DNA of 33,852 nt from Candidatus Buchananbacteria bacterium (GTDB taxonomy: Bacteria; Patescibacteriota; Patescibacteriia; 2-01-FULL-39-33): positions 1-33,852 of the forward strand of contig CAISTG010000003.1 of assembly GCA_903888345.1 (NCBI GenBank), given 5' to 3'. The notes under the pieces were generated by a model that saw nothing but the letters and a program-made list of their open reading frames with translations, was not told the origin of the DNA and searched no databases. The translations under genes were made by a program, and so were the position numbers. The stretch's first letter is position 1. Each line of letters opens with the position of its first letter. Positions 8,750 to 19,000 of the stretch are shown here, piece after piece.

Positions 8750-10186
8750 TTATTTTTTATTAACAACTTTTTTGACCACCTTCTTTTTAAGTGTTTTAAG
8801 AATGGGCACTGGAATTTTGCGGAAGCTTGGTTTTGGTATTTCTTCAATTGCTTTTACGGCTGTCGGCAGTTCAGGTGGCACATTAACCTTAACAATCTTT
8901 TTTTTGATTATTTGTTTAGTTGTTTTTAACTCTTGAAGTTGTAGTATCTTTTTGCTCATGCTCTTTTGGGCCAGGATAATAAATAGCAAAGTCAGTAGCA
9001 GAGTGATGAGTGAAATTGTAATTGAAACCACAGACATGACATTGCCAAGTAAAAAAGTTTTAAGGCGCGCTAAGAATGATGATTTGATTTGGAAGAAGAG
9101 CTGTTTTTGGGTGGCATTGCCGGCCAAATCAATAGCGCGGACAGTTAATAAATGTTTGCCAGAGGCTAAATCCGGAGTATCAAAGTAGCTGTGCGGTCCG
9201 GCTGGCTTAGCGATTTGTGCCGGGCCAACGTCAATTCTGAATTCAACACGGTCAATCCCGGATAGTTTATCAGTCGCATCAAAGATAAATTTAGCGCGAT
9301 TAATCGCTAGGCTGTCTTTGGCTTCATCCACGGCCAAGCTGTCAGGGTTAGTATCATCAATTTGAATGGCAAAGTGAGCCGCAGGGCTCCAACCAATAGC
9401 ATTCTTGTATTTTAAATGGAAGTACCACGAACCATCAGTCAAAAGTTCAGAGGAGGTGAAGGATTCTGCCAGACCCAGGGATTTCTCAGTTGGATCAGTC
9501 GTTGGGTTATTATCAAAACTGTAGCTGACGTCGGTGATGCCATCAGGTAGACTCCAATTGATGGTGGTTGCCGGAATATTGTACCATTTGGTAGCATCGG
9601 GGGTAGTATTGGAATAAATTTGTGGTGCGGAAGGTGTTTCCCCCGCGACCGTCGCGACTGGGCTTGGTGTTGCTGGTTTCGTGGTTTCGGTCTTTACGGC
9701 AGCAGCGGCAATAGTTAGGCTAGCGCGACCCATGCTACTCAATAATTCGGTGCCTTGGCCGTCATTAGCGAGGATTGAACCGCTGGCAAAGGAAATCGTG
9801 GCTGCTCCTGGCGTGGTGGCTGTAAAAGTAACCGTTAAAACGCGACCAGAACCGGTAAAGCCCGGATTAGGAATTACACCCTCGAAAGAAACGCTACTGC
9901 CTGAATAGGCTGGTTCCTTGACCCAGAGCGTGACGATAGAGCCGGACTTACTAATCGAAGTCGGTCGTAATTTGTCAGAAGAAAAGGTTAGTGAGCCAGC
10001 GGTAGCATTAGCGGCGTCGGTTGTCGAAAGAGAAATACGTGCGGTGATTTTATCACCGACTTGATATTGTGATTTGTCGGTGGAGACTTGCAGACTTGCG
10101 GCGTGAGAAAGATTTGGAAATAAAAAAAATCCAACAGCAATGATGATTGTTGTCAGAAAAAAAATGTTGTATTTTTGTTGAATCAT
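8750..10186 (-). CDS. Membrane-anchored cohesin-like protein (long)
   Basis: The 478-aa product starts at ATG, with a GGAGG-type ribosome site inside the end of the upstream gene. A signal peptide covers 1-29 (cleavage near 'SHAA'). Residues 31-160 have the cohesin pattern: 'YQVGDKITARISLST' strand, 'TAGSLTFSSDKL', 'SFEGVIPNPGFTGSGRVLTVTF' and a 'LANDGQGTELL' end. A Pro/Thr linker follows. Residues ~185-370 form Ig/FnIII-like beta domains with 'FDATDKLSGIDRVEFRIDVG' and a 'AIDLAGNAT' motif. A transmembrane helix lies at about 385-406. A ~70-residue, strongly lysine-rich cytoplasmic tail ends in 'KKKVVKKVVNKK'. Cohesins bind dockerins with high affinity in cellulosomes, and here the partner may be the dockerin protein two genes upstream. 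The basic cytoplasmic tail is unusual for a scaffold and could bind nucleic acid, acidic protein or the membrane. It is the last gene of a three-gene operon, 3 nt after the previous stop. Confidence 0.85.
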   Translation of the reverse strand: MIQQKYNIFFLTTIIIAVGFFLFPNLSHAASLQVSTDKSQYQVGDKITARISLSTTDAANATAGSLTFSSDKLRPTSISKSGSIVTLWVKEPAYSGSSVSFEGVIPNPGFTGSGRVLTVTFTATTPGAATISFASGSILANDGQGTELLSSMGRASLTIAAAAVKTETTKPATPSPVATVAGETPSAPQIYSNTTPDATKWYNIPATTINWSLPDGITDVSYSFDNNPTTDPTEKSLGLAESFTSSELLTDGSWYFHLKYKNAIGWSPAAHFAIQIDDTNPDSLAVDEAKDSLAINRAKFIFDATDKLSGIDRVEFRIDVGPAQIAKPAGPHSYFDTPDLASGKHLLTVRAIDLAGNATQKQLFFQIKSSFLARLKTFLLGNVMSVVSITISLITLLLTLLFIILAQKSMSKKILQLQELKTTKQIIKKKIVKVNVPPELPTAVKAIEEIPKPSFRKIPVPILKTLKKKVVKKVVNKK

Positions 10187-10189
10187 TTG

Positions 10190-11092
10190 TTAATGCCTCC
10201 GCTTTAATTTTAACATTAAAGATGGCAGGCTGGCAATGACTAAAAGTAAAATTATGATAATGAGAATTTTAAACGAACTAGTTTGCCAAAAGGCTAAAGA
10301 GATAACTGGATCAAGACGCGCTAATTTAATGTTGCCAGCAGCATCGGTAGCTTTAAAATAATGATACTGTTGAAATTCTGTAATCGGTAAGACGAACGGA
10401 CTATAGATATTAATAAAGTGTAATGAATTTATTTTTTGTTGATCAGTTTCGGGATTAAATTTTCGATTGGAAGTCGCTAGTGCAGTTTCGGTTAAACCCG
10501 ATTGTTTATCGACAATATTAAAAATTAATAAATAGTTATTGTCGGATAAATTTTCCGGTTTGATAATGTTTAAGGCAAGTATTTCCGGTGCTGTTTGATC
10601 GGTTTTAATTTGATCATTAAGTGTTTGTCGCACTTGTTGATCAAGAGTTTGGTTTTTAGCGATTGAAACATTGGCTAGCTGGCCGGTGCCGTCATTAAGA
10701 TAGATTTCAAAATCTTTGGGATTTAAAACGACGGGCGATTCAGAGATGTCGTTGTTAGAATTACAAGTGATAGTAGCAATTGACCCAGTGCCAGTATAGC
10801 CGCCGGGAATGATTCCAGCAAAAGAAATTTCGCCATTGTTACTCGCCGGGCTATTAATCCAAGTGTTGATAATTGAACTTGCTCCCGATTGAACAGTACA
10901 TTCGCGTTCAGTCGGTGTAAAAAAAATTTTTCCTGCCAAGGTATTGATACTGGTAGCTCCTGTATCGATGGTTACTGTTACTGCTGTCTTAGTTGGCGTT
11001 TCATTGTCAGTAACCAAATAAAGCGAAACAGCGCCGGCCGAGTGGGCGACAAATAAGAGCGCGAGTGAGGTGAGGAGTATTTTTTTGGTCAT
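10190..11092 (-). CDS. Membrane-anchored cohesin-like protein (short)
   Basis: The 300-aa product starts at ATG, 4 nt after the dockerin gene. A signal peptide covers about 1-21 (ends 'AHSAGA'). Residues 22-145 follow the cohesin pattern of the next gene: 'TAVTVTIDTG', 'LAGKIFFTP', 'GEISFAGIIPGGYTGTGSIATITC' and 'LNDGTGQLA'. Two cysteines (in 'RECTV' and 'TITCN') could form a disulphide within this domain. Residues ~165-262 form an Ig-like beta domain with 'IVDKQSGL' and 'KATDAAGNI', matching the domain before the membrane helix in the longer paralogue. One transmembrane helix lies at about 274-294, followed by a short basic end (KLKRRH). Compared with its neighbour it lacks the long Lys-rich cytoplasmic tail. 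The two genes are probably duplicates that diverged in the tail. The cohesin call rests on pattern and context and would need a profile search. Confidence 0.8.
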   Translation of the reverse strand: MTKKILLTSLALLFVAHSAGAVSLYLVTDNETPTKTAVTVTIDTGATSINTLAGKIFFTPTERECTVQSGASSIINTWINSPASNNGEISFAGIIPGGYTGTGSIATITCNSNNDISESPVVLNPKDFEIYLNDGTGQLANVSIAKNQTLDQQVRQTLNDQIKTDQTAPEILALNIIKPENLSDNNYLLIFNIVDKQSGLTETALATSNRKFNPETDQQKINSLHFINIYSPFVLPITEFQQYHYFKATDAAGNIKLARLDPVISLAFWQTSSFKILIIIILLLVIASLPSLMLKLKRRH

Positions 11093-11096
11093 AGGT

Positions 11097-12470
11097 TTAT
11101 CCGGTCCAATAATAAGCGATTATGCTAAAGTCGGCGAGATCAATTTTGCCGTCGCCATTTAATCTTTCTTTTTCGGTAGCGATGATGGCTCCGGTCAATT
11201 TACGTTTATACCAATAGGCGGCGATGGAGAAATCGACTAAATTAACTTTGCCATCTTTATTCATATCTCCCTTCAGGAACTTAACTGTTGGCTTGGCAAT
11301 AATATTTTGGGTACCAACCTGGAAATCAACCTCTTTACCGAAGGGGCTAATTTCGGTAGCGACAGCGGTTTTGGATTTGGCTTTATGTCCGCCGATTTCT
11401 AGAGGTGAGGTGTCTAAGTTATAGAGGTAGGCGCCGTATTTGTCGGTTGCAGTATTGGCAAAAATTTCATTTTCGGAGTTGATGGCAATAACCACACTGC
11501 CATTAGGGACACTTTGGCCAAAAATAGCCAAATTATCGCCTCGTTTGACCTCCTGTTTATCCACAGAGATAGAGGGGGCGATAAATATACCACTAATAGT
11601 CACACTGGATCCAGTTGTTAGGGTGACGGGAAAAGTTTGGGTTAAGGACTGAGACCCGGAGTTATCCACAGAGTTAACGCCGAAATTATAGGTTCCAGGG
11701 GTTAAGCCATTGATGCTAATCTCAAAGTTGGCATCTGGTCCAGATTTGGTGGTCGCAATTAATTGTCCGTCACGGAGTAAGATGACATCGGTTAGCGGAT
11801 AGGCGCGTCCCTTGAATGTTGCTGAGGCAGTTCCACTAATGGGTGGCAAGCCACCTCCGCCTCCTCCTCCACCGCCACTAGGTGGACAGGTACCACAATC
11901 GGCGGGGCAGCTAGAACAGGTCTCGCCACCATTACAATTGCCATTGCCGCAAGCCGGAGTCATTGGTGTTGCTGAAACTTGAGTCGAAGTAGCGATGTCA
12001 TTATTTAAATTATCTTTGACTTTGATGACAAAATAATAAGGCGTGTCATTGGTTAGTCCGGATTTGGTATAAGTGGTGACAGCACCGACACTAGTAAAAG
12101 TATATGGCCCACCAGAGGTTGTTGACCAGCCAACAGAATAGCCGGAAACAGTCCAACCAAGTATGCCGATCGCTGGTGTCCAACTGAGGGCGACTTGGTG
12201 ATTGCCGGCGGTGGCGGCAATAATGGGAGTGTTGACCATCGGGAAGTATAACCAGCCGGCTTTAAGATTGAAATCACTAGACTGGCTAGGACCGATGCTG
12301 ATTTGTGAGATCGCTCCGCTTAATTGAAAATTAGTCGAAGCAGAATAACCACCGGGTGCTATGGCGCTATCAAGAACTTTCATAGTTGCCGAAGCAAAAT
12401 AAACCACTGGGCAAAAAAATGCCAGTGAGATAATTATGGTAGCTAATGAAATTTTAAAAAGTCGCTGCAC
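11097..12470 (-). CDS. Secreted dockerin protein with FnIII, Cys-rich and Ig-like domains
   Basis: The 457-aa product starts at a GTG; a later Met would lose the signal peptide (~1-28). Domains in order: a short beta module often seen in CPR secreted proteins (~30-78); an FnIII domain (~81-170); a Cys cluster at 173-196 with eight Cys ('CGNGNC..GETCSSCPADCGTCP'); a poly-Gly hinge; a carboxypeptidase-regulatory/CnaB-like beta domain (~210-296); an Ig-like domain (~298-390); and a type I dockerin at 400-457. The first dockerin repeat, 'GDMNKDGKVNLVDF', has all the EF-hand-like calcium ligands. The second, 'RLNGDGKIDLADF', has Arg where the first Asp ligand is expected. No catalytic domain is visible, so this would be a structural or binding subunit. 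It is the first gene of the operon with the two cohesin-like genes. A palindromic repeat lies 67 bp upstream. Confidence 0.85.
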   Translation of the reverse strand: MQRLFKISLATIIISLAFFCPVVYFASATMKVLDSAIAPGGYSASTNFQLSGAISQISIGPSQSSDFNLKAGWLYFPMVNTPIIAATAGNHQVALSWTPAIGILGWTVSGYSVGWSTTSGGPYTFTSVGAVTTYTKSGLTNDTPYYFVIKVKDNLNNDIATSTQVSATPMTPACGNGNCNGGETCSSCPADCGTCPPSGGGGGGGGGLPPISGTASATFKGRAYPLTDVILLRDGQLIATTKSGPDANFEISINGLTPGTYNFGVNSVDNSGSQSLTQTFPVTLTTGSSVTISGIFIAPSISVDKQEVKRGDNLAIFGQSVPNGSVVIAINSENEIFANTATDKYGAYLYNLDTSPLEIGGHKAKSKTAVATEISPFGKEVDFQVGTQNIIAKPTVKFLKGDMNKDGKVNLVDFSIAAYWYKRKLTGAIIATEKERLNGDGKIDLADFSIIAYYWTG

Positions 12471-12536
12471 GATTTTTTATTACAGTTTATATATTTACCC
12501 ACAACTCTAGCCGCCGTCATTTAAGGTCCCGCAGAT

Positions 12537-12607
12537 GTCATTCCGGGCTTGACCCGGAATCTCCTTCTGTGTGATGGGCTCAGATTCCGGATCAAGTCCG
12601 GAATGAC
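12537..12607. repeat. Double-palindrome intergenic repeat, copy 1
   Basis: The element begins gtcattccgggcttgaccc and ends ggatcaagtccggaatgac. Each arm is itself a hairpin (attccggg / cccggaat type), and the two arms are inverted copies of each other around a ~20-bp centre containing 'gggctca'. This is a REP/BIME-like dispersed element. The right arm differs from the left by a few compensated changes. Confidence 0.85.
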
Positions 12608-12684
12608 TTGCGAACGGAATAAAAAAATATTTTTTACTTATCCCCAGTTACTAAAATAATCGTTAGGAAAAAAATATTGTTTTG

Positions 12685-12693
12685 TGTTATAAT
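12685..12693 (+). promoter_or_regulatory. Extended -10 promoter element in the divergent region
   Basis: TGtTATAAT, identical to the element before the GLUG/PGBD gene. Transcription would start near 12700. It either drives the 39-codon ORF at 12708 or gives the giant gene a ~330-nt leader that includes the palindromic repeats. The -35 region is weak. Confidence 0.45.
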
Positions 12694-12707
12694 AAATACA
12701 TTATACC

Positions 12708-12827
12708 ATGAGAAAAATAATTTCTCAATCGCAAAAATCATGGAAGGTGGCTGCGACTGGTGTTTTAAAAAAAAGATGTGACAGTGTAGATATTTTCGTC
12801 ATTCTACCGCTGTCATTCCGGGCTTGA
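12708..12827 (+). CDS. Possible 39-aa ORF ending inside a palindromic repeat
   Basis: An ATG lies 15 nt after an extended -10 element and opens a 39-codon frame beginning MRKIISQSQKSWK. Its stop is the TGA in 'ggcttgaccc' of repeat copy 2. It is too short for the ORF track, has no ribosome binding site and matches nothing I know. It may be the leftover 5' end of a gene interrupted by the repeat, or chance. Confidence 0.2.
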   Translation: MRKIISQSQKSWKVAATGVLKKRCDSVDIFVILPLSFRA

Positions 12828-12883
12828 CCCGGAATCTAGAATTGACGTTATGGGCTCAGATTCCGGGTCAAGCCCGGAATGAC
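12812..12883. repeat. Double-palindrome intergenic repeat, copy 2
   Basis: The left arm starts gtcattccgggcttgacccg and the right arm ends gggtcaagcccggaatgac. The arms are perfect inverted repeats over about 25 bp, and each also folds on itself. It is the more intact copy of the element at 12537-12607. Confidence 0.9.
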
Positions 12884-12971
12884 AATAGTGAGAGGTTGGG
12901 ATGAGATCAAAGAATGCCCGGAATGACAATAGTGAGAGGTTGGGATGAGATCAAAGAGTGTCCGGAATCAC
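12873..12971. repeat. 44-bp tandem duplication at the edge of repeat copy 2
   Basis: Two consecutive 44-bp units (12873-12916 and 12917-12960) start cccggaatgacaatagtgag and differ at a single base near the end (agaatg / agagtg). A partial third unit (tccggaatcac) follows. The unit starts within the right arm of the palindrome, so the duplication arose after that element was present. Confidence 0.9.
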
Positions 12972-13030
12972 AACGGAGTGTTTTGTTTAATGTAAAAAAT
13001 AAAAAAAGTTTTCTTTTCAAAATTATTTAA

Positions 13031-16000
13031 ATGTTCTCGTTGCACAAAAAAAGAAAATCTAACATTTTATCTAAATTTGGCGTTTTATTTATTATCGCCT
13101 TAGTTTTTTTTGTCTCAAATTTTATTTCTGTTGTTCAGGCCGCTGAGGTACCGACGATAATTGGTTATCAAGGTAGACTGGCTGATGCTGATGGCAATCT
13201 ACTCGGCGGAGCGGGGACTAATTATCATTTCAAGATCTCTTTTTGGACTAGCCCGACGGTTGGAGTCGGCACCAAAGTCTGGCCGACCGGTGCGCCAAGT
13301 GATTATACGACAATGGTGCGTCATGGTTTATTTAATATCAATATTGGAGACACCGCCAATGGCTATCCTGACGCCCTGGATTATAATTTTTCTAATAATA
13401 GTAATGTCTATTTGCAAGTCGAGGTTTCTACTGATGGCTCAAGTTTTGAAACGGTTTCACCACGTCAAGCGGTTGCCAGTGCGCCATTTGCCTTAGTGGC
13501 GGGATCAGTTTCTGGGTCTGGTGCTTCGACCATGGGATCGTTGCAGGTTAATGGTAATTCCACGACTACTGGTAGTAGTTATTTGGGTAATTTGGCCGGT
13601 TTAGCTAACCAATATATTTCGCAATGGTCCGATTTGGCTAATTTTTTGCCCGCTAGTTTTTCTTCATCATCAGCTGATTTGTGGGCGTCAACCAAAGATT
13701 TTACCTCCAATATTTTGGGTGTTTTGGGTATTAATCATGGGGGCACTGGCACCTCGACAGCGCCTGGAGTTGGCCAGGTTTTGGTTGGTAACGCCAGTGG
13801 CGGTTATGACTTTGTGGCGGCTAGTAGTTTGAGCGCGGCTATTCTTAATACCAATAATACTTGGACTGGGACCAATAATTTTAATGCGACCACGACTTTT
13901 GCGGGAAATGTGGGGATTGGTGTTGCAGACCCGGGCACATTTAAACTTAACGTTAATGGTGCAATTAGAACTTCCAATAATTATTTTTATGTTGGTGCCA
14001 CTTCTCCTTGGCTCGGTTTTGTTACGGATGGAGGATCGGCATTGCCCATTAAGTCCGGTTCTTTAGCGATTGGCAATAATTATTCTAGTGCGGTAGCACC
14101 GGCTAATGGGCTATATGTGCAAGGTAATATTGGTATTGGTACTACAACTCCATTAGCCAAATTAGTAGTCCAAGGCACCTCGACGACGCCGTTATTAAGT
14201 ATTAATACCTCGTCTTCCGCCTCGGCTTTGTTTGTAGCAAGTAATGGTTATGTGGGTGTTGGTACCACGACCCCGGGGGCAATGCTTGATATTTATAGTA
14301 GCGATCCGGCAAAATACTTGCTGAATTTGACAGGAGACTCAACGGCTCATGGTCTTGGTTTGACTTTTCTTGATATTAGTTCTGCAGGAAGTTCGCGTAA
14401 TTGGGCTTTCGGTGCCTCAATTGCCGGTGGTTATGGTTGGGATTTTATGCGTAGCACAAGTAAAGGCGGTAATCCCACTACTTTAGCGATGAGAATTGAT
14501 AATAATGGCAATCTCGGTATTGGCCCCAGTTTTGTCACTGGTGCCGCATCCAAACTTTCGGTTACTGGCAACGCGTCATTCGGAACCAATTTTTATAATG
14601 TCGCCGCCCCTGCTGACGGCATGATTATTGAGGGTAACGTGGGAATTGGTACGGCTGCCCCAAGTACTAAACTCGAAGTTAGGGGTGGGACGCTTATCAA
14701 TGGTGTTACGGCTGGAACAGAAACGTATTTACAATTTAGAAACAGCAGCACCCCAGTTGCCTTACTAGGAACTGACGCCAGTATTAGCGCTGGCGCGGTA
14801 GCAGATGTCGGACTTTATGTTTATGGTAATAATAATTTTGATTTTTGGACTAATGCCACAAGAAGACTGCGAATCACTGGTTCCGGCAATGTCGGTATTG
14901 GCACCACAACGCCAACTCAAAAGTTAGATGTTGTCGGCAATATTAACATTAATTCTACTTCTAGCTATATGTTGAATGGAGTTAATGTTGTTTATGGCTC
15001 AACTACTTTATATAATTATTTTTTTGGTGCCGCTGGTAATACTTCTATGACGGGCATTGAAAATATCGCCGTGGGTGTAAATTCGTTTACTGGTAATACT
15101 TCGGGGTCTTGGAATACAGCCAATGGTGTGAACGCGCTTCATCTTAATACTACTGGTAACTATAATACCGCGATGGGTAATATTGCGCTTAATGGTGTTA
15201 ATAGTGGCAGTAATAATACAGGCATTGGCTATCAGGCACTATCAAAAATAACGGATGTAAACAATAATACTGCATTAGGCTATCAGGCGGGTCGTTTTTG
15301 GGCTGACGGTGCAACGGCGCTAGCTACCACAAGTCAATCAGTGTATATCGGATCGGGCGCGATGGGTTACAACAATTCCGATGTAAATAGCATAGTAATT
15401 GGATATCAGGCCAAGGGAATTGGTGCTAATAGTGTGGTTTTGGGTAATGATAGTATTTTGAACACAGCCTTAAAAGGGAGTGTCGGTATCGGCACGACAA
15501 CTCCCGCTGCGCCGTTGCATTTGGCGGTGACTGGTGCGCCGATGATGCAATGGGATCGTAGCGGAACGCAAATCGGCTTGATGACGGCAGCCAATAATGA
15601 CATGAATTTTATTGCCAATACTAATTTGCGTCTCGGGGCGGGCAATATTGGTTCGCAAGTTTCTTTGCTAGCTAATGGTAATTTTGGCATTGGTTCAACC
15701 AATCCTGCTTATATTCTTGATGTGGTTGGTCCGGCAGCGAGTTATGGCCAGGCGAGAATCAAAACCCAAACCACTGGCTGGGCCACACGGCTGTTCTTAG
15801 ATTCCGGCACCTTGTCATCGTCAATAACTTATTATGACAATGTCAGTGGAATGGAGTTTAAAACTAATGGATCCACAAAATTAGTGGTAATGGATAGTGG
15901 TCGCGTGGGCATCGGATCATCCAGTCCGCAATCACTGTTGACCGTTCAAGGCACCTCTACCAATTCTCTAGTGAGTATCATGACCTCCTCTTCAGTCTCC

Positions 16001-19000
16001 GCTATATTCGTTGATGCAAATGGCTATGTGGGAGTTGGTACTGCTAGTCCGACCTATCCTTTAGATATCCGTGGATATGGATCTGGTGTGTCGCAGTTGC
16101 ACTTTAATTCAGGAACTGGTGATGACGGTGGTTATATTAGAAGTAATGGGGGCAGTAATTTGAATATTTCTGGAGGTGCAGCTTATAGTAGTGGCTGGCG
16201 GGCCAAATCAACTGAAGCGGCTATTATTAATACCAACGGCTATTCTCCAGGAGACATGGTATTTTTTACTAACACGGGATTGACAGTAGGCAACGTGTTT
16301 AGTCCGACTCCTCGTTTGTATATTGCGCCGACTGGTAATGTTGGTATAGGTACGACTTCGCCCGGGTCAATGTTGACAGTACAGGCAGTTGCCGGTACTT
16401 CTCCATTAAATATTGCATCTTCAACTGGCGCTTCAATGTTGTATATTGCCAGTAACGGTTTTGTGGGCGTGGGCACGGTCAGTCCAGCGACCAACTTGGA
16501 TGTAGTCGGAAGCGGTTCTGTCAGTACCAACTGGACGGTTGCTGGAAATCTTTATAATAATTCTTTACGGCCATATTATGATTCAGCACTTAATCTTGGT
16601 GGAAACAGCATCGGCGGAGTAAATATTTTGACCAGTAATATAAGAAGATTATCTGTGGATAACTCTGGTTTGGTTGGCATTGGTACGACTTCTCCCAGTG
16701 CAACTCTAGCAGTCATGGGAACTTCCTCTTTACCTAGCATTAATCCTTTTGTTGTCGCTTCATCTTCTGGCGCAACTATGTTTGCGGTTGCTGCTAATGG
16801 CAATGTGGGAATTGGCACCTCGACGCCAGGTGCCGCTTTGGACGTCATGGGACCAATGTGGGTGGGTGATAACCGCACTGGCAGCGGGTTTTATAAATTC
16901 ACCGGTACCGGTGGTGCTAACTATATTCAATCCGGATTGGTGCCAGTCTCTGGCAGTGCCGCGCCGTTGTATTTTACCAGTATTAATAACGGCAATACCT
17001 GGATGACCTTGAGTAATGTTGGTAATTTAGGCATCGGCACAACGTCGCCAGCCGCTAGACTAGCTGTCACCGGTTCGGCATCTGATAATACTAAAGCGTT
17101 TATTGTTGCCGGTTCAACGGATATTCCAAAGTTTTGGGTTAGTGGTAATGGAACACTGGGAACATACATTGATGCTCAAACCAATTTCACTACTGTCCAA
17201 AGAAATCCCGGTCTTTTGGGCTTTCTTGGTAATTCAAATGATTATTTCATGAATTATGATACGGCCAACTTGCGAGTGATTATTGGTAATGGCGGTCTTG
17301 CGAGCAGCACCTTGACTGTCACTGGCAACGCCAGTATTGGGACAGGTTATGCCACGACATCAGCACCGACAAATGGGTTGATTGTGCAAGGTAATGTGGG
17401 CATTGGTACGGCGAGTCCTAGTCAAATGTTACAAGTAGGAGATACCTTAACTTCTGGTTCAAGACAGATTTTCATTACTGATTCTGGAACTGGCCTCAGA
17501 TTATCAAATGGTAGTGGTTCTGGTGCTTACATTCAAAGCGCTGGCACTAATGTTAATTTAGAATTTAGGGCGGGAAATAGTAATAACATGAATTATGTAT
17601 TCTCTAGCACTGGTAATGTCGGTATCGGCACTTCTACTCCGCAGGTTAAATTGGATGTAGTAGCCAGTGATTCTGGTAATACTCCTATATTTTCCACTAA
17701 TTATAACGGAGCGGGTGGAATGTTGGCTTTGCGCGCTAATGGAACTATGGCGTCACCCACCGCCTTACTAGCTAATGATTTGATTGGTGGAATGTTGGTC
17801 AGGGGCTATAACGGCTCTGGTTTTACTAGCGCCTCAAATGGGGGTGTCTATATTTACGCCGGAGAGAATTGGACTGGTAGCAATAATGGCACTTACATGA
17901 CTTTTGCTACCACACAAAATGGCGGTAGCAGAACAGAAAAGTTACGTGTGACTGGCGATGGATATATTGGCATTGGCACCTCAACACCAACAGTCTTGCT
18001 TGATGTCGGGTCAGATCAAAAAGGGACGGTAGCGAATCTTACTGGCGGTGCTAGCGGGGCTAATATTTTAACCTTCAACAGAACTAATGGGCTCAACGCC
18101 TCGGCTGGTATTAATCTTGGTAATGGTAGATTAAATTTCTCTCTGGGTGTTTATTCTCCGACTAATTCGGTTTTGGGTGCTTATTACGGTGATCCTGGAT
18201 CGGGCAATATGGCGCAAATTTTGGCTGGTGCGGATTTGGGTTCTAATACAAGCGTGGGAGTGCCAGGAATGTTTAGGGGAACTAATGCGGGGACTTCTGG
18301 CACTGATATTTCTGGCGGAGATTTGTATTTGGCCAGTGGCAAGGGAAATGGAATTGGCAGTCCCTCAAATATTTATTTTCAAACTCCGAATATTGGTGTA
18401 AGTGGCACAACGCAACAGTCATATTCAACGAAGTTGACTATATTGGGAACGGGCAATGTTGGTATTGGGACGACTACTCCTGCTTCTACTTTGATGGTTC
18501 AGGGAACTTCCGGTGTTTCGGCGCTTAATATCGCCTCTCCGACTGGATCTTCGATGTTTACGGTGCTGGCCAATGGCAACGTGGGAGTGGGGACAGCGAA
18601 TCCTGGGTATGCCAGTTATTCCCCGGTATTCCAAGTTGGCGGATCAAGTGACAGTAATTACACCTCAATTTACGCCAATAATAGTAATTCAGCTTATGGC
18701 TCATTTTTTCAACAATCAGAAGTTTCTGGTGCTACTTTATTCTTTGGAACTTACGGGAGCACAAATGCCGGCTCTTCAATATTTGGTGTTGCTAGACCGC
18801 AAAATAGTTTTATGACTGCTACTTATGGTTTAGCTATTGGCACAAATGGTGCTAATGCTAATCTTACTCTTGGTACAGCTGGTTCAGCTAGGGTCACAAT
18901 ATTGAATACCGGTAATGTCGGTATTGGCACAACAACTCCGCTGGCTACTCTTACTGTTCAAGCAACCTCTGGAGCTTCGGCGCTCAATATCGCCTCATCA

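Larger units (their letters stand above)
12471..13030. other. 560-bp divergent intergenic region holding palindromic and tandem repeats
   Basis: This gap separates the minus-strand dockerin operon from the plus-strand giant gene. It contains two copies of a ~71-bp double-palindrome element (12537-12607 and 12812-12883), a 44-bp tandem repeat (12873-12971), an extended -10 element (12685-12693) and a possible 39-codon ORF (12708-12827). Long A/T runs occur just before the giant gene (12990-13030). No RNA gene was recognised. Confidence 0.7.

Noticed and set aside
12053-12277. Shadow ORFs from the track, such as this one inside the dockerin gene and the many antisense frames under the giant gene
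   Set aside because: They lie in other frames of well-supported genes with repeat-driven composition, lack ribosome sites and show no family features.
8750-12470. True cellulosome cluster
   Set aside because: No glycoside hydrolase, carbohydrate-binding module with catalytic partner or multi-cohesin scaffoldin is present; only single cohesin-like domains are seen.
12873-12971. CRISPR array from the tandem 44-bp units
   Set aside because: The units are contiguous with no unique spacers and only about two copies exist; no cas gene is near.
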